Below, in pieces: positions 54,786 to 64,000 of a stretch of DNA of 64,000 nucleotides; within the stretch, counting starts at the first letter, position 1; each line of letters opens with the position of its first letter. The DNA is taken from positions 746,252 through 810,251 of the forward strand of contig NZ_CDDF01000005.1 of the NCBI RefSeq assembly GCF_000819865.1, given 5' to 3'. Source of the stretch: Aeromonas eucrenophila. GTDB lineage: Bacteria; Pseudomonadota; Gammaproteobacteria; Enterobacterales; Aeromonadaceae. Position numbers and translations under genes: made by a program. The notes under the pieces are model-generated. The model ran no database searches. It was given only the letters and a program-made list of their open reading frames with translations, and had not been told where the DNA came from.

Positions 54786-54873
54786 GGAGGGGTGGCAGAG
54801 CGGCTGAATGCACCGGTCTTGAAAACCGGCGATGGGCGACCATCCGTGGGTTCAAATCCCACCTCCTCCGCCA
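54786..54873 (+). tRNA. serT: tRNA-Ser (anticodon UGA)
   Basis: The acceptor stem GGAGGGG pairs with CTCCTCC with one G-T pair; the anticodon stem CCGGT/ACCGG encloses loop CTTGAAA with anticodon TGA at 54820-54822. A long variable arm (GATGGGCGACCATC region) and T-loop TTCAAAT fit a class II serine tRNA. CCA is encoded (54871-54873). Confidence 0.96.
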
Positions 54874-54880
54874 TCTATAT

Positions 54881-54915
54881 AGCCCAATCGATTGAATCGG
54901 TTGGGCTTTTTTGTT
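54881..54915 (+). terminator. intrinsic terminator of the tRNA gene
   Basis: A 12-bp stem, AGCCCAATCGAT with ATCGGTTGGGCT (one G-T pair), followed by TTTTTTG. Confidence 0.92.
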
Positions 54916-54985
54916 TCTGCGATTCCTTGTGTGCCGCCGGGCCAGGTGGGGAAGGGGATTGGGTCGTTGCCGGGTCCGCCGACCG

Positions 54986-55909
54986 TCACGCCTCTGTGGT
55001 TGCCGCGCCCTGTCTGATGATCTGCCTTGGCGAGAAGCCAAACAGCTTTCGAAACGCCGTGATGAAGTTTGCCGCGTGGTTGTAGCCCGCATGCTCGGCG
55101 GCTTCCTGCAGCGACATGCTGCGCTCTTCCAGCCTCACCTTGGCCTCTTGCAACTTTCGCTCGCGCAAGTAGCGCTGCAGGCTGATGCCCAGCTCTTTCT
55201 TGGCCGCCCGTTGCAGGGTGGAGACGCTCATGCCGAGTTCATCGGCAATGTCCGCCAGGGCCATCTCGTCCACCTTCTCATCCATCAGCAACATCTTCAG
55301 GCGAGTCGGCTGTTCGTTGTGCCGCTGGCCACAGACGAAGGCAATCTGCTGGATATTGACCATCAGACTCTCCCAGACGGTGAGGGCAAACGCCTCCCGC
55401 ATCAGCATCTCGGGGGTATTCTGGCTGCTGGTGAGGTTCAGGGCCTCCGCTATCTGGCCAAGGTGCGGGGGCAGCGACCAGTCGAAGCGGCTCAGATGAT
55501 GGCTGAAGATCCGCTCGAATGAACCGCGATGCTTGCCGGCCATCTGCTGCTCGAGCCAGGGCAGGCTGAGGGAGAGGACGATACTGCGGCTGCGAATATT
55601 TGCCTTGGCGGCCCCCTGCACTATGTCGGGCTCGGTATAGAGGATGGCGGTGGCGACGATGGGGTCTGACTTGTGGAAGCGGCAGCCTCTCAGGCGGTGG
55701 GTGGCGCCATAGGTCATCAGCGCCTTGCTCTCCAGCGGGATGGCGATGATCAGCTGAGGCGGCAGCTCGCGCTGGGTCGAGAAGTCTGCTTTATGGACTA
55801 TGTCCTTGTTATGAAACAGGATGCCGTCCTGGATCACCAGGTTTTCCACCCTGCCGGTAAACAGGCCGCGTTTGCGGACCGCCGTATCTTTTACTACTGC
55901 GCCACTCAT
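54986..55909 (-). CDS. AraC-family regulator of siderophore uptake (PchR-like)
   Basis: 307 residues. The C-terminal AraC domain (about 210-300) has LADIADELGMSVSTLQRAAKKELGISLQRYLRERKLQEAK and AAEHAGYNHAANFITAFRKLFGFSPRQI. The N-terminal domain is of the PchR type, which senses a ferric siderophore. It is divergent from a TonB-dependent receptor with a Fur box between them, the usual arrangement for a regulator that activates the receptor. ATG 55909 is preferred over GTG 55915; the ribosome-binding site is weak. Confidence 0.88.
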   Translation of the reverse strand: MSGAVVKDTAVRKRGLFTGRVENLVIQDGILFHNKDIVHKADFSTQRELPPQLIIAIPLESKALMTYGATHRLRGCRFHKSDPIVATAILYTEPDIVQGAAKANIRSRSIVLSLSLPWLEQQMAGKHRGSFERIFSHHLSRFDWSLPPHLGQIAEALNLTSSQNTPEMLMREAFALTVWESLMVNIQQIAFVCGQRHNEQPTRLKMLLMDEKVDEMALADIADELGMSVSTLQRAAKKELGISLQRYLRERKLQEAKVRLEERSMSLQEAAEHAGYNHAANFITAFRKLFGFSPRQIIRQGAATTEA

Positions 55910-55994
55910 GTGCACTTTGACCAGATCGAAGAGTTAAATGACCAAACCGCAAAACTACTGCGGAAACTTGGATGCTATATTAGCCCCCTCAAAA

Positions 55995-56013
55995 TCAAAT
56001 GAAAATCATTATC
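55995..56013. promoter_or_regulatory. Fur box
   Basis: The 19-mer ending ATGAAAATCATTATC matches GATAATGATAATCATTATC at 15 of 19 positions. It lies between the divergent regulator and receptor genes, 27 bp before the receptor ATG. Confidence 0.8.
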
Positions 56014-56039
56014 ATCTATGTTCGGGGGTCACTCTCACT

Positions 56040-58196
56040 ATGGTCGTCTTTAAGGATAAAGCGCCAAGCCCACTGGCTTTGGCCGTCTCTGCCGCTCTGG
56101 CTGTTACCGTTGTTTCCCCGATCTGGGCACAAACAGCGAACATCACGCCGGATGAAACCGTCGTCGTCTACGGCAACCCGCTCTACGGGATGGCGCCATC
56201 GGAGGAGACGGGCGGCTACAGCGTCGACTCGGCCACGGTCGGGACCAAGACCCCGGCGGCGCTGAAAGACATTCCACAGTCGATCACCGTGTTGACCAAC
56301 GACTATATCGAGGAGCGCAACTTCGTCGCGGTGGACGACCTGGCGAAATACACCCCAGGCCTGCGCACCATGGTCAACGACAGCGGTCGCTCCTCCATCT
56401 TCTCCCGTGGCTACGAGTACGACGAGGTGAACCTCAACGGCTTGCCATCGCCGATGCAGAGCAAGTTCGGCACCCTGCCATCCCTGGCCGCCGTCGATCG
56501 GGTGGAGATCATGCGCGGCCCGTCCGGCCTGTTCAACAGCACCAGCGAGCTGGGTGGCGTCATCAACATGGTGCTCAAACGCCCGACCGACGCCTTCAAG
56601 GGCTCGGTCACCGGGCGTTATGGCAGCTGGGACAGGCACTATCTGGAAGCGGACATGGGTGGTGCGCTCAACGAAGAGGGCTCGCTGCGTGGCCGCGCCG
56701 TGGTGGCCAACGCCGACATCAAGAACCAGGTCGACTACAACAACAACGACAACGGCACCTACTACGGCACCCTGGAGTTCGATCTCTCGGATCGCACCCT
56801 GCTCTCCGTGTATGCCCTGCACCAGACCAAGGACATACTGCCCACCAACGGGCTGCCGGCCTATAAAGACGGCACTATGCTCGACATTGGTCGCAGCACC
56901 TATCTGGGATCGGATGAAGACTTCTTCGATGCCGACACCACGGACGTGGGCGCGAGCCTCCAGCATGCCTTCGCCAACGGCGGGGTCGCGCAGTTCTCGG
57001 CCCGCTACATGGATCACGACATGCAGCTGGAGCAGACCTTCACCAACGGCTCGGTGGACGCGGCGGGCAATACCGGCCTGATGTTCAATGGTCAGGCGAA
57101 TCAGCAGAAAAATATGGCGTTTGATGCCAACTACAGTCAGATGTTTGGTCTGCTTGGTCACAAGAGCGAGTTCGTGCTGGGCTCCGACTACAAGCGCTAC
57201 GAGTCCGACATCCAGACCTACACCAACCGCAACATCGGCAAGATCAACGTCTTCAACTTCGATCCGACCACTGTCGCCAAGCCGACCTACAGCTACACCA
57301 AGAATGACCACGAGGAGCAGTCCGAGCTCGGCCTCTATGGCAAGGTCACCTGGCGCCTGCTGGAGCCCCTCGCGGTGATCACCGGGGCTCGTGTCTCCTG
57401 GTACGATCTGGACACCGTCAGCACCACCCTGAGTTCGGGCGCCCAGAGCAGCGAGTCCGGTGAGTTCAACGGCAAGTTCACCCCCTATGCCGGGGCCGTC
57501 TATGACCTGACCGATGAACACGCGCTCTACGCCAGCTACTCCCAGGTGTTCAAGCCCCAGACCAGCCAGGATGAGAGCGGCAACATGCTCAAGCCGCGGG
57601 AAGGCAGCCAGTGGGAGACCGGCATCAAGTCTGCCCTGCTGGACGGCCAGCTCAACACCCGGGCGACCGCCTACCTGATGAAAGACAGCAATATCGCCGC
57701 CCAGGCCTATGACGATCAGGGCATCGCCATCACCAACACCTACTGGGCGACCGGCAAGGTGGATACGCAGGGGGTGGAGCTGGAGGCGACCGGTTACCTG
57801 AGCCAGAACTGGATGGTGATGACGGGCTATACCTTCACCGACATCGAGGAGAAGTCCGGGGATCACAACCCGAAATTCGATGCCATCCCGCGCCACTCCC
57901 TCTCGCTGTGGACCGACTACCACCTGGCGAACTGGGTACCGGGGCTGCACCTTGGTGGCGGCATGACGGCGGTCAGCGACTACTCGTTCAACCAGAAGGG
58001 GATCTCGACCCATCAGGGGGGCTATGCCCTGTTTGATGCGGCGGTGCGCTACGACATCAACGACAAGATGCAGGCGACCCTGAACGTCTACAACATCTTC
58101 GATCGGGAGTACTTCTATCGGGTCGGCTCGACCAGCACCTTCAACATGTACGGCGAACCGGCGAACATGATGGCAGGCTTCACCTACAAGCTGTAA
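56040..58196 (+). CDS. TonB-dependent siderophore receptor
   Basis: 718 residues. Signal peptide to about residue 30 (IWAQ), TonB-box-like DETVVVYG, plug domain (about 55-160, LKDIPQSITVLTNDYIEERN and VDRVEIMRGPSGLFNSTSELGGVINMVLKRP), then a 22-strand barrel ending FTYKL with a terminal hydrophobic residue. It resembles FhuE/FpvA-type receptors for ferric hydroxamate or mixed siderophores; the ligand is not readable. ATG 56040 gives a proper signal peptide; the frame opens at 55938. Fur and the adjacent AraC protein are the expected regulators. Confidence 0.93.
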   Translation: MVVFKDKAPSPLALAVSAALAVTVVSPIWAQTANITPDETVVVYGNPLYGMAPSEETGGYSVDSATVGTKTPAALKDIPQSITVLTNDYIEERNFVAVDDLAKYTPGLRTMVNDSGRSSIFSRGYEYDEVNLNGLPSPMQSKFGTLPSLAAVDRVEIMRGPSGLFNSTSELGGVINMVLKRPTDAFKGSVTGRYGSWDRHYLEADMGGALNEEGSLRGRAVVANADIKNQVDYNNNDNGTYYGTLEFDLSDRTLLSVYALHQTKDILPTNGLPAYKDGTMLDIGRSTYLGSDEDFFDADTTDVGASLQHAFANGGVAQFSARYMDHDMQLEQTFTNGSVDAAGNTGLMFNGQANQQKNMAFDANYSQMFGLLGHKSEFVLGSDYKRYESDIQTYTNRNIGKINVFNFDPTTVAKPTYSYTKNDHEEQSELGLYGKVTWRLLEPLAVITGARVSWYDLDTVSTTLSSGAQSSESGEFNGKFTPYAGAVYDLTDEHALYASYSQVFKPQTSQDESGNMLKPREGSQWETGIKSALLDGQLNTRATAYLMKDSNIAAQAYDDQGIAITNTYWATGKVDTQGVELEATGYLSQNWMVMTGYTFTDIEEKSGDHNPKFDAIPRHSLSLWTDYHLANWVPGLHLGGGMTAVSDYSFNQKGISTHQGGYALFDAAVRYDINDKMQATLNVYNIFDREYFYRVGSTSTFNMYGEPANMMAGFTYKL

Positions 58197-58204
58197 CCCA
58201 CACG

Positions 58205-58236
58205 ACAACAGGGCCCGCTGGCCCTGTTGCTGTTTC
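58205..58236 (+). terminator. weak terminator or intercistronic hairpin after the receptor
   Basis: CAACAGGGCC (58206-58215) pairs with GGCCCTGTTG (58220-58229), followed by CTGTTTCC. Read-through into the esterase gene 60 bp on is possible. Confidence 0.5.
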
Positions 58237-58296
58237 CCGTGCCATCCATACAAGGCGCCAGCGGCGCATCCCCGCCGCCAGGCTGTGACTCACCTT

Positions 58297-59337
58297 ATGA
58301 ACAGACTCGTCGCGGTACTATTCACCATGCTCCATTTCTCTTCTGCCCAGGCCGGCCTGCTCCACTACGCCGAGGGCTTCAGCCATCATTCGGCCCTGCT
58401 CGACGAAACCCGGCAATACAGCGTCTATCTGCCGGATGACTATGCCCAAAAGCCGAGCCAGCGCTTCCCCGTGATCTATCTTCTGGACGGGGAGAAGTTC
58501 CTGCTGGAGGTCGCCGGCATCACCCAGGCGCTGCGGGCCGGGCTCAATCCGGCGATCCCGTCCCTCATCATAGTGGCGGTGCACAACACGGACCGGATGC
58601 GGGACTATACCCCGAGCCACACCATGGCGCTGCCCAACGGGGCGCCGGCGGGAGCCGGTTACGCCAAGACCGGGGGCGGCCCTGCCTTCATGCAGTACCT
58701 GACGAAAGAGCTGCGCCCCCTCATCGAGGGCCGCTATCGCACCGCCTCGCCAGCCCTGCTGGTGGGCCACTCCCTCGGCGGCCTGCTGACCCTGGACACG
58801 GTGGCAAGAGACTCCGGCGAGTTTCAGGGCTATCTCTCGGTGGATGCCAGCCTCTGGTTTGACTATCCGGCCAACTACCAGCGTATCGAACGTGCCCTGA
58901 CCGGTCCTCTCAAGCACGCCTCCTCCCTGTTTATCGCGGTGGCCAATAACCCCTACACGCCGGGCTTCGGGCGCTCCGAGTTTCACCGGGATCACCTGCG
59001 CCAGTTTGCCCGGAGCGTGACGGCCAGGCCCGGCCAGCACTTGCAAGTCACCAGCCGTTACTATGAGGAGGAAGATCACCACAGCGTCTACCACCTGGCG
59101 GTCTATCAGGGGCTGCAGTGGTTGTTTCGGGGTTACCGGCTGGACTTGACCCCCGGTGTCTTCAACCGGCAAGGGGTTATCGACCGCTACGATGCCCTGA
59201 ACCGCCAGCTCGGCAGCCAGCTTCGCCCGGAGCAGGAGAATCTGAAAGACATCAGGGACAAAGCCACACGCTGGCCCCAGATGCAGATCGCCCCGGCCGA
59301 GGCCGATGCTCTGATCGAGCACTATTACGGAAAATAA
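58297..59337 (+). CDS. exported alpha/beta-hydrolase esterase (IroE/EstD-like)
   Basis: 346 residues with a short signal peptide (ending SSAQA). The esterase fold has FPVIYLLDGEKFL, nucleophile Ser in VGHSLGGLLTLD (about 165) and catalytic His in EEDHHSVYH. Periplasmic esterases of this family include IroE, which cleaves catecholate siderophores. Placement 100 bp after a TonB-dependent siderophore receptor suggests trimming of the imported siderophore, but tetratricopeptide-like C-terminal character and general esterase function are alternatives. The ribosome-binding site is poor, so translation may depend on upstream genes. Confidence 0.8.
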   Translation: MNRLVAVLFTMLHFSSAQAGLLHYAEGFSHHSALLDETRQYSVYLPDDYAQKPSQRFPVIYLLDGEKFLLEVAGITQALRAGLNPAIPSLIIVAVHNTDRMRDYTPSHTMALPNGAPAGAGYAKTGGGPAFMQYLTKELRPLIEGRYRTASPALLVGHSLGGLLTLDTVARDSGEFQGYLSVDASLWFDYPANYQRIERALTGPLKHASSLFIAVANNPYTPGFGRSEFHRDHLRQFARSVTARPGQHLQVTSRYYEEEDHHSVYHLAVYQGLQWLFRGYRLDLTPGVFNRQGVIDRYDALNRQLGSQLRPEQENLKDIRDKATRWPQMQIAPAEADALIEHYYGK

Positions 59338-59539
59338 GCTCGGAAACTGAGCCGAGCCCTGGCGGCGAGGCGAAATATAGTGGGTGGTTAGCGCCGGCCA
59401 TATGGCTATTTTCTGTGTCTGAATCCGTCACAGGGCGGCAGGGGGCGGGTATCGGCTCGGGGGCAGGGGTGACTACACTGCCTGGGTCGATGCGGCCCGT
59501 GGGAACCCGGCGCATGCGATCACACAGAGGGAGTGGCCT

Positions 59540-59794
59540 ATGGCTGTTGCATGGAAGAGAGCGATGTTGCTGGCGCTGTTGCCAGTGGTGAGCCTGGTGT
59601 CCGGTTGTGCCATCGTCACCCCGGCCCCCGTCGAGTATCTGCCGCAGGATCCCCCGCCCGGGGGCCTCGCGTACGGGAAGAAGGTCTATGTGGACGATGG
59701 TCAGTGCCCGGCCAGTCAGGTGAAGCAGCTGATCGGCGGCGATGCCAAGCGGAATATCCCGCGCCAGGTGGAGTGTGTGCCCAGACCACAATGA
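59540..59794 (+). CDS. small lipoprotein, hypothetical
   Basis: 84 residues. The signal peptide ends at lipobox VSGC (Cys23); the mature protein has a Pro-rich segment and two cysteines (DDGQCPASQ and VECVPRP) that could form a disulfide. AGAGGGA precedes ATG 59540. The family is not recognised. It ends at a shared bidirectional terminator. Confidence 0.75.
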   Translation: MAVAWKRAMLLALLPVVSLVSGCAIVTPAPVEYLPQDPPPGGLAYGKKVYVDDGQCPASQVKQLIGGDAKRNIPRQVECVPRPQ

Positions 59795-59825
59795 TAAGTG
59801 GGTTGGGGTAGTGGAATATGTTGTA

Positions 59826-59859
59826 AAAAAGAGCCAAGGCAGTTGCCTTGGCTCTTTTT
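59826..59859. terminator. bidirectional terminator between the lipoprotein and prpF
   Basis: A 16-bp perfect stem AAAAAGAGCCAAGGCA/TGCCTTGGCTCTTTTT ends both convergent genes. Confidence 0.95.
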
Positions 59860-59884
59860 CATGGTGCAAAGGGGGATGGTCGGG

Positions 59885-61084
59885 CTAGAAGGCATCTCCC
59901 GGCACCCGTACCCAGCCTTCCATCAGGATGCGGGCGGAGCGGGACATCACCGCCTTGGTCACCGTCCAGTCCCCATCCACTTGCCGCGCCTGGGCGCCGA
60001 CTCGCAGAGTGCCTGACGGGTGGCCGAAACGTACCGCCTCCCGCTCGCCGCCACCGGCGGCAATGTTGACGAGCGTGCCTGGGATGGCCGCGGCGGTGCC
60101 GATGGCCACCGCGCAGGTGCCCATCATGGCGTGGTGCAGCTTGCCCATGGAGAGCGCTCGCACCAGCAGATCGACGTCCCCAGCCTTGACCTGTTTGCCG
60201 CTGGCACTGAGGTAATCCTTCGGCTTGGCCACGAAGGCCACCTTGGGGGTGTGCTGGCGGGTCGCCGCCTCTGCTGCCGTCTTGATGAGCCCCATGCGCA
60301 GGGCGCCGGCGACGCGGATCGCCTCGAGGCGGGCCAGTGCTTCTGGGTCGCCGTTGATGGCGTCGCGCAGCTCGGTGCCCTCATAACCGATGTCCTCGGC
60401 GTTGACGAACACAGTGGGGATGCCGGCGGCAATCATGGTGGCCTTCAAGGTGCCGCTCTTTACAACAAAATCCGGCACTTCCAGCTCGTCTATCAGATTG
60501 CCGGTGGGGAAGAGGGCACCGCCGTCTTCACCGTCATCGGAGGGATCGAGAAACTCCAGCACGATCTCGGCGGCGGGGAAGGTGACCCCGTCCAGCTCGA
60601 AGTCGCCGGTCTCCTGCACCTGACCATTGCTCACCGGCACCTGGGCGATGATGGTCTTGCCGATGTTGGCCTGCCAGATCCGCACCACGCAGGTGCCGTT
60701 GTCCGGGATGCGGGCCGGGTCCACCAGACCGGCGTGGATGGCGAAGGCGCCGGCGCCGGTGGAGAGGTTGCCGCAGTTGCCGCTCCAGTCCACGAACGCC
60801 TTGTCGATGGAGATCTGGCCGTAGAGGTAATCCACGTCGTGATCGGGCTGCTGGCTCTTGGAGAGGATCACGCACTTGGAGGTGGAGGAGGTGGCGCCGC
60901 CCATGCCGTCGGTATGGGCGCTGTAGGGATCCGGGCTGCCGATGACCCGCATAAACAGCTTGTCGCGGGCCGGGCCCGGTACCTGGCAGCGCGCTGGCAG
61001 GTCCTGCAGACGGAAGAAGACGCCCTTGCTGGTGCCGCCGCGCAGATAGGTGGCCGGGATTCTGATTTGAGGTGTGTGGACCAT
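59885..61084 (-). CDS. prpF: 2-methylaconitate cis-trans isomerase
   Basis: 399 residues, matching Shewanella PrpF in length. The diaminopimelate-epimerase-like fold has PATYLRGGTSKGVFF at the start and GNCGNLSTGAGAFAIHAGLV with the conserved Cys. It works with AcnD, which makes trans-2-methylaconitate, to supply cis-2-methylaconitate in the methylcitrate cycle for propionyl-CoA. ATG 61084 is preceded by AGGA; the longer frame runs through an intergenic repeat and is artefactual. Downstream of acnD on the minus strand. Confidence 0.95.
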   Translation of the reverse strand: MVHTPQIRIPATYLRGGTSKGVFFRLQDLPARCQVPGPARDKLFMRVIGSPDPYSAHTDGMGGATSSTSKCVILSKSQQPDHDVDYLYGQISIDKAFVDWSGNCGNLSTGAGAFAIHAGLVDPARIPDNGTCVVRIWQANIGKTIIAQVPVSNGQVQETGDFELDGVTFPAAEIVLEFLDPSDDGEDGGALFPTGNLIDELEVPDFVVKSGTLKATMIAAGIPTVFVNAEDIGYEGTELRDAINGDPEALARLEAIRVAGALRMGLIKTAAEAATRQHTPKVAFVAKPKDYLSASGKQVKAGDVDLLVRALSMGKLHHAMMGTCAVAIGTAAAIPGTLVNIAAGGGEREAVRFGHPSGTLRVGAQARQVDGDWTVTKAVMSRSARILMEGWVRVPGDAF

Positions 61085-61111
61085 AGGATTGTCCTGAAAT
61101 GGGTGATAGAT

Positions 61112-61193
61112 CCTTCTCCCTCGGGGAGAAGGTGCCCGAAGGGCGGATGAGGGGAATGTCCCCTCACCCCAACCCTCTCCCAAAGGGAGAGGG
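61112..61193. repeat. intergenic element of three consecutive hairpins between acnD and prpF
   Basis: Three perfect stems: 61112-61120 with 61124-61132 (CCTTCTCCC), 61148-61155 with 61159-61166 (TGAGGGGA), and 61173-61181 with 61185-61193 (CCCTCTCCC). The text resembles a dispersed gammaproteobacterial intergenic repeat and creates spurious LPLGEGWGEG-type translations. Confidence 0.75.
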
Positions 61194-61242
61194 AGCACAC
61201 CACAGCTCCCCTGCGAAGGAGAGTCTGGGAGGCGTTATTATC

Positions 61243-63857
61243 TCAGCTGGCGGCCTTGTGGGTCGTCGACTCCAGGAAGTCCTGGGCGAAGCGTTGCAGC
61301 ACGCCACCCGCCTCGTAGACCGAGACCTCCTCGGCGGTGTCGAGGCGGCAAGTCATGGGCACCTCGATCACCTCGCCGCTGCGACGGCGAACCACCAGGG
61401 TGAGGTCGGCGCGAGGCTGGCGCTTGCCCACCACATCGTACGTCTCGGTGCCGTCCAGGCCAAGGGTCAGGCGAGTGGTGCCCGGCTTGAACTCCAGCGG
61501 CAGCACCCCCATGCCGATCAGGTTGGTGCGGTGAATGCGCTCGAAGCCTTCCGCCGCTATCACCTCCACCCCGGCCAACCGCACTCCCTTGGCCGCCCAG
61601 TCACGGGAAGACCCTTGCCCGTAGTCGGCACCGGCGACGATGATCAGCGGCTGTTTGCGTGCCATGTAGGTCTCGATGGCTTCCCACATCCGCATCACCT
61701 TGCCTTCCGGCTCGACGCGGGCCAGGGACCCCTTCTTCACCACGCCGTTCACCACCGCCATCTCGTTGACCAGCTGGGGATTGGCGAAGGTGGCGCGCTG
61801 GGCTGTCAGGTGATCGCCACGGTGGGTGGCGTAGGAGTTGAAGTCCTCCTCCGGCAGGCCCATCTTCGCCAGATAATCGCCGGCCGCGCTGCTGCGCATG
61901 ATGGCGTTGGAGGGCGACAGGTGATCGGTGGTGATGTTGTCCGGCAACACCGCCAGCGGCCGCATGCCACTCAGGGTACGCTCACCGGCCAGGGCTCCCT
62001 CCCAGTAGGGGGGGCGGCGGATATAGGTGCTCTGCGGGCGCCAGTCATACAGGGGCGCCACTTTGGGGCCATGGTCTTCCTCGATAGTGAACATGGGGAT
62101 ATAGACCTGACGGAACTGCGCCGGTTTGACCGAGGCCTTGACCACGGCGTCGATCTCCTCATCCGTTGGCCAGATGTCCTTGAGGCGAACTTCCTTGCCG
62201 TCCACCACTCCCAGCACATCCTTCTCGATGTCGAAGCGGATGGTGCCGGCGATGGCGTAGGCCACCACCAGCGGTGGCGAGGCGAGGAACGCCTGCTTGG
62301 CATAGGGGTGGATGCGGCCGTCGAAGTTGCGGTTGCCGGACAGCACGGCGGTGGCGTACAGATCGCGGGCGATGATCTCCTGCGAGATGGCCGGATCCAG
62401 GGCGCCGGACATGCCGTTGCAGGTGGTGCAGGCGAAGCCCACTATGCCAAAGCCGAGTTGGGCAAGCTCCTCGTCCAGACCCGCCTCTTTCAGGTAGAGG
62501 GCGACCGTCTTGGAGCCGGGGGCCAGGGAGGATTTCACCCAGGGCTTGCGCATCAGGCCGAGCTTGTTGGCATTGCGTGCCAGCAGCCCTGCCGCAATCA
62601 CGTTGCGCGGGTTGCTGGTGTTGGTGCAGCTGGTGATGGCGGCGATGATCACGGCCCCATCCGGCAGCAGGCCCTCGGCCTCCTGGGCGCGGGCCTTGTC
62701 CAGATCCACGGCGATACCGCGATCGTGCAGATCGGCGACCGGCAGGCGGCGATGGGGGTTGGACGGGCCGGCCAGGGTGCGCACCACGGTGGAGAGGTCG
62801 AAGCTTAAGCTGCGCTCGTACTGGGCGCTCGCCAGGGCGTCGGCCCAGAGGCCCGCCTCCTTGGCATAGGTCTCCACCAGCTTGACCTGCTCGCCGTCGC
62901 GGCCGGTCAGGCGCAGGTAGTCGAGGGTCTGGTTGTCGATGAAGAACATGGCCGCGGTGGCGCCATATTCCGGCGCCATGTTGGAGATGGTGGCGCGATC
63001 GCCCAACGTCAGGGCGGCTGCGCCCTCACCACGGAACTCCAGATAGGCGCCGACCACCTTCTGCAGGCGCAGGAATTCGGTCAGGGAGAGCACCACGTCG
63101 GTGGCGGTGATGCCGGGTTGCGGCTTGCCGGTCAGCTCCACGCCGACGATCTCCGGCAGGCGCATCCAGGAGGCGCGTCCCAGCATCACGTTCTCGGCTT
63201 CGAGGCCGCCGACGCCGATGGCGATGACGCCGAGGGCATCCACGTGGGGGGTATGGCTGTCGGTGCCGACGCAGGTGTCCGGGTAGGCGATGCCGCGATC
63301 GTTATGGATGACCGGCGACATCTTCTCCAGGTTGATCTGGTGCATGATGCCGTTGCCAGGCTGGATCACCTCGATGTTCTTGAACGCCTGCTTGGTCCAG
63401 TTGATGAAGTGGAAGCGATCCTCGTTGCGGCGATCCTCGATGGCGCGGTTCTTCTCGAACGCCTGGGGATCGAAGCCGCCGCACTCGACGGCCAGGGAGT
63501 GATCGACGATCAGCTGCACCGGCACTACGGGGTTGACCTGGGCGGGGTCACCGCCTTGATCGGCGATGGCATCGCGCAGGCCCGCCAAGTCCACCAGGGC
63601 GGTCTGGCCGAGGATGTCGTGGCAGACCACGCGCGCCGGATACCAGGGGAAATCGCGCTCGCGTTTGCCCTGGGCAATCTGGGTCAGGCACTCGGTGAGG
63701 ATGGCCGGATCGCACTTGCGCACCAGGTTCTCGGCGTGCACCCGGGAGGTGTAGGGCAGCCTGTCCCAGGCGCCGGGCTGGATGGCTTCGACCGCCGCAC
63801 GGGCATCGAAGTAGTCGAGCTCCGTGCCGGGCAGGGGCTTGCGGTATTGGCTGTTCA

Positions 63858-63858
<1 letters not shown>
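61243..63858 (-). CDS. acnD: Fe/S-dependent 2-methylisocitrate dehydratase AcnD
   Basis: 871 residues. An aconitase-superfamily protein: iron-sulfur ligands in SCTNTSNP and GFACTTCNGMSG, VGTDSHTPH, and the swivel-domain GADYGQGSSRDWAAKGV and RTNLIGMGVLPLEF. The combination with prpF and prpC defines the PrpF-AcnD version of the methylcitrate pathway, replacing PrpD. Its ATG overlaps the prpC stop by one base (TGATG), so translation is coupled. AAGGAG lies upstream. Confidence 0.96.

Positions 63859-64000
<142 letters not shown>

Noticed and set aside
54716-54874. Open frame antisense to tRNA-Ser extending yccA (EEVGFEPTDGRPSPVFK)
   Set aside because: This is the familiar artefact from translating the complement of a serine tRNA; yccA starts at 54601.
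61099-62808. 569-codon plus-strand frame opposite acnD
   Set aside because: It is a shadow of the aconitase-family gene.

Overview
The window is a high-GC gammaproteobacterial chromosome segment, most probably from the genus Aeromonas. The best genus markers are a kexin-like serine protease whose catalytic residues fall where they do in Aeromonas ASP, followed by its small chaperone gene (ORF2). Core genes that agree are fimV/hubP, pdxB-asd-fimV-truA-accD-folC-dedD in that order, ppsA/ppsR, yccA-yccS-tusE and the prpC-acnD-prpF methylcitrate genes. No insertion sequence, prophage or CRISPR array was seen. All assignments come from reading translations and motifs; no database search was run.

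Layout. 1-3.6 kb: the C-terminal end of a giant type I-secreted RTX adhesin with a von Willebrand A domain, a hypothetical gene and yggE. 4.1-19.4 kb: an accessory carbohydrate region. A maltoporin-like porin is divergent from a run holding a TIM-barrel-like protein, a cellobiose/lichenan-type PTS (IIC, IIB, IIA), a GlmU-like nucleotidyltransferase, a SIS-domain protein, a GntR/UTRA regulator, a GH4 6-phosphoglycosidase, a 1077-residue repeat-bearing lipoprotein and a ROK kinase without the usual zinc cysteines. A metzincin-like exported protein with a C-terminal membrane anchor follows. 19.5-26.5 kb: aroP, a small membrane protein, ppsR divergent from ppsA, and an AraC regulator. 26.5-29 kb: a GH3 beta-glucosidase lipoprotein.

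29-34.3 kb is an AT-richer island of cyclic-di-GMP-type genes: a stand-alone OmpR/ToxR-type winged-helix protein overlapping a degenerate EAL protein, a second degenerate EAL paralogue and an intact-looking diguanylate cyclase. 34.5-41.7 kb: the ASP protease and its chaperone, modF, an isochorismatase-family hydrolase, a small lipoprotein, an orphan MetQ-like binding protein and a PAP2 phosphatase. 42-51.3 kb: housekeeping genes. 51.3-54.6 kb: tusE-yccS-yccA on the minus strand. In front of yccS lies an unusual array of about 85-88 bp repeats that copy the yccS initiation region and encode overlapping short leader ORFs. Then come tRNA-Ser(UGA), a Fur-box siderophore-uptake locus (AraC regulator, TonB receptor, esterase), a small lipoprotein and the 2-methylcitrate genes prpF-acnD-prpC, the last cut by the window edge.

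The three parts most worth follow-up are the yccS leader array, the winged-helix/degenerate-EAL gene set, and the sugar PTS locus of unknown substrate.
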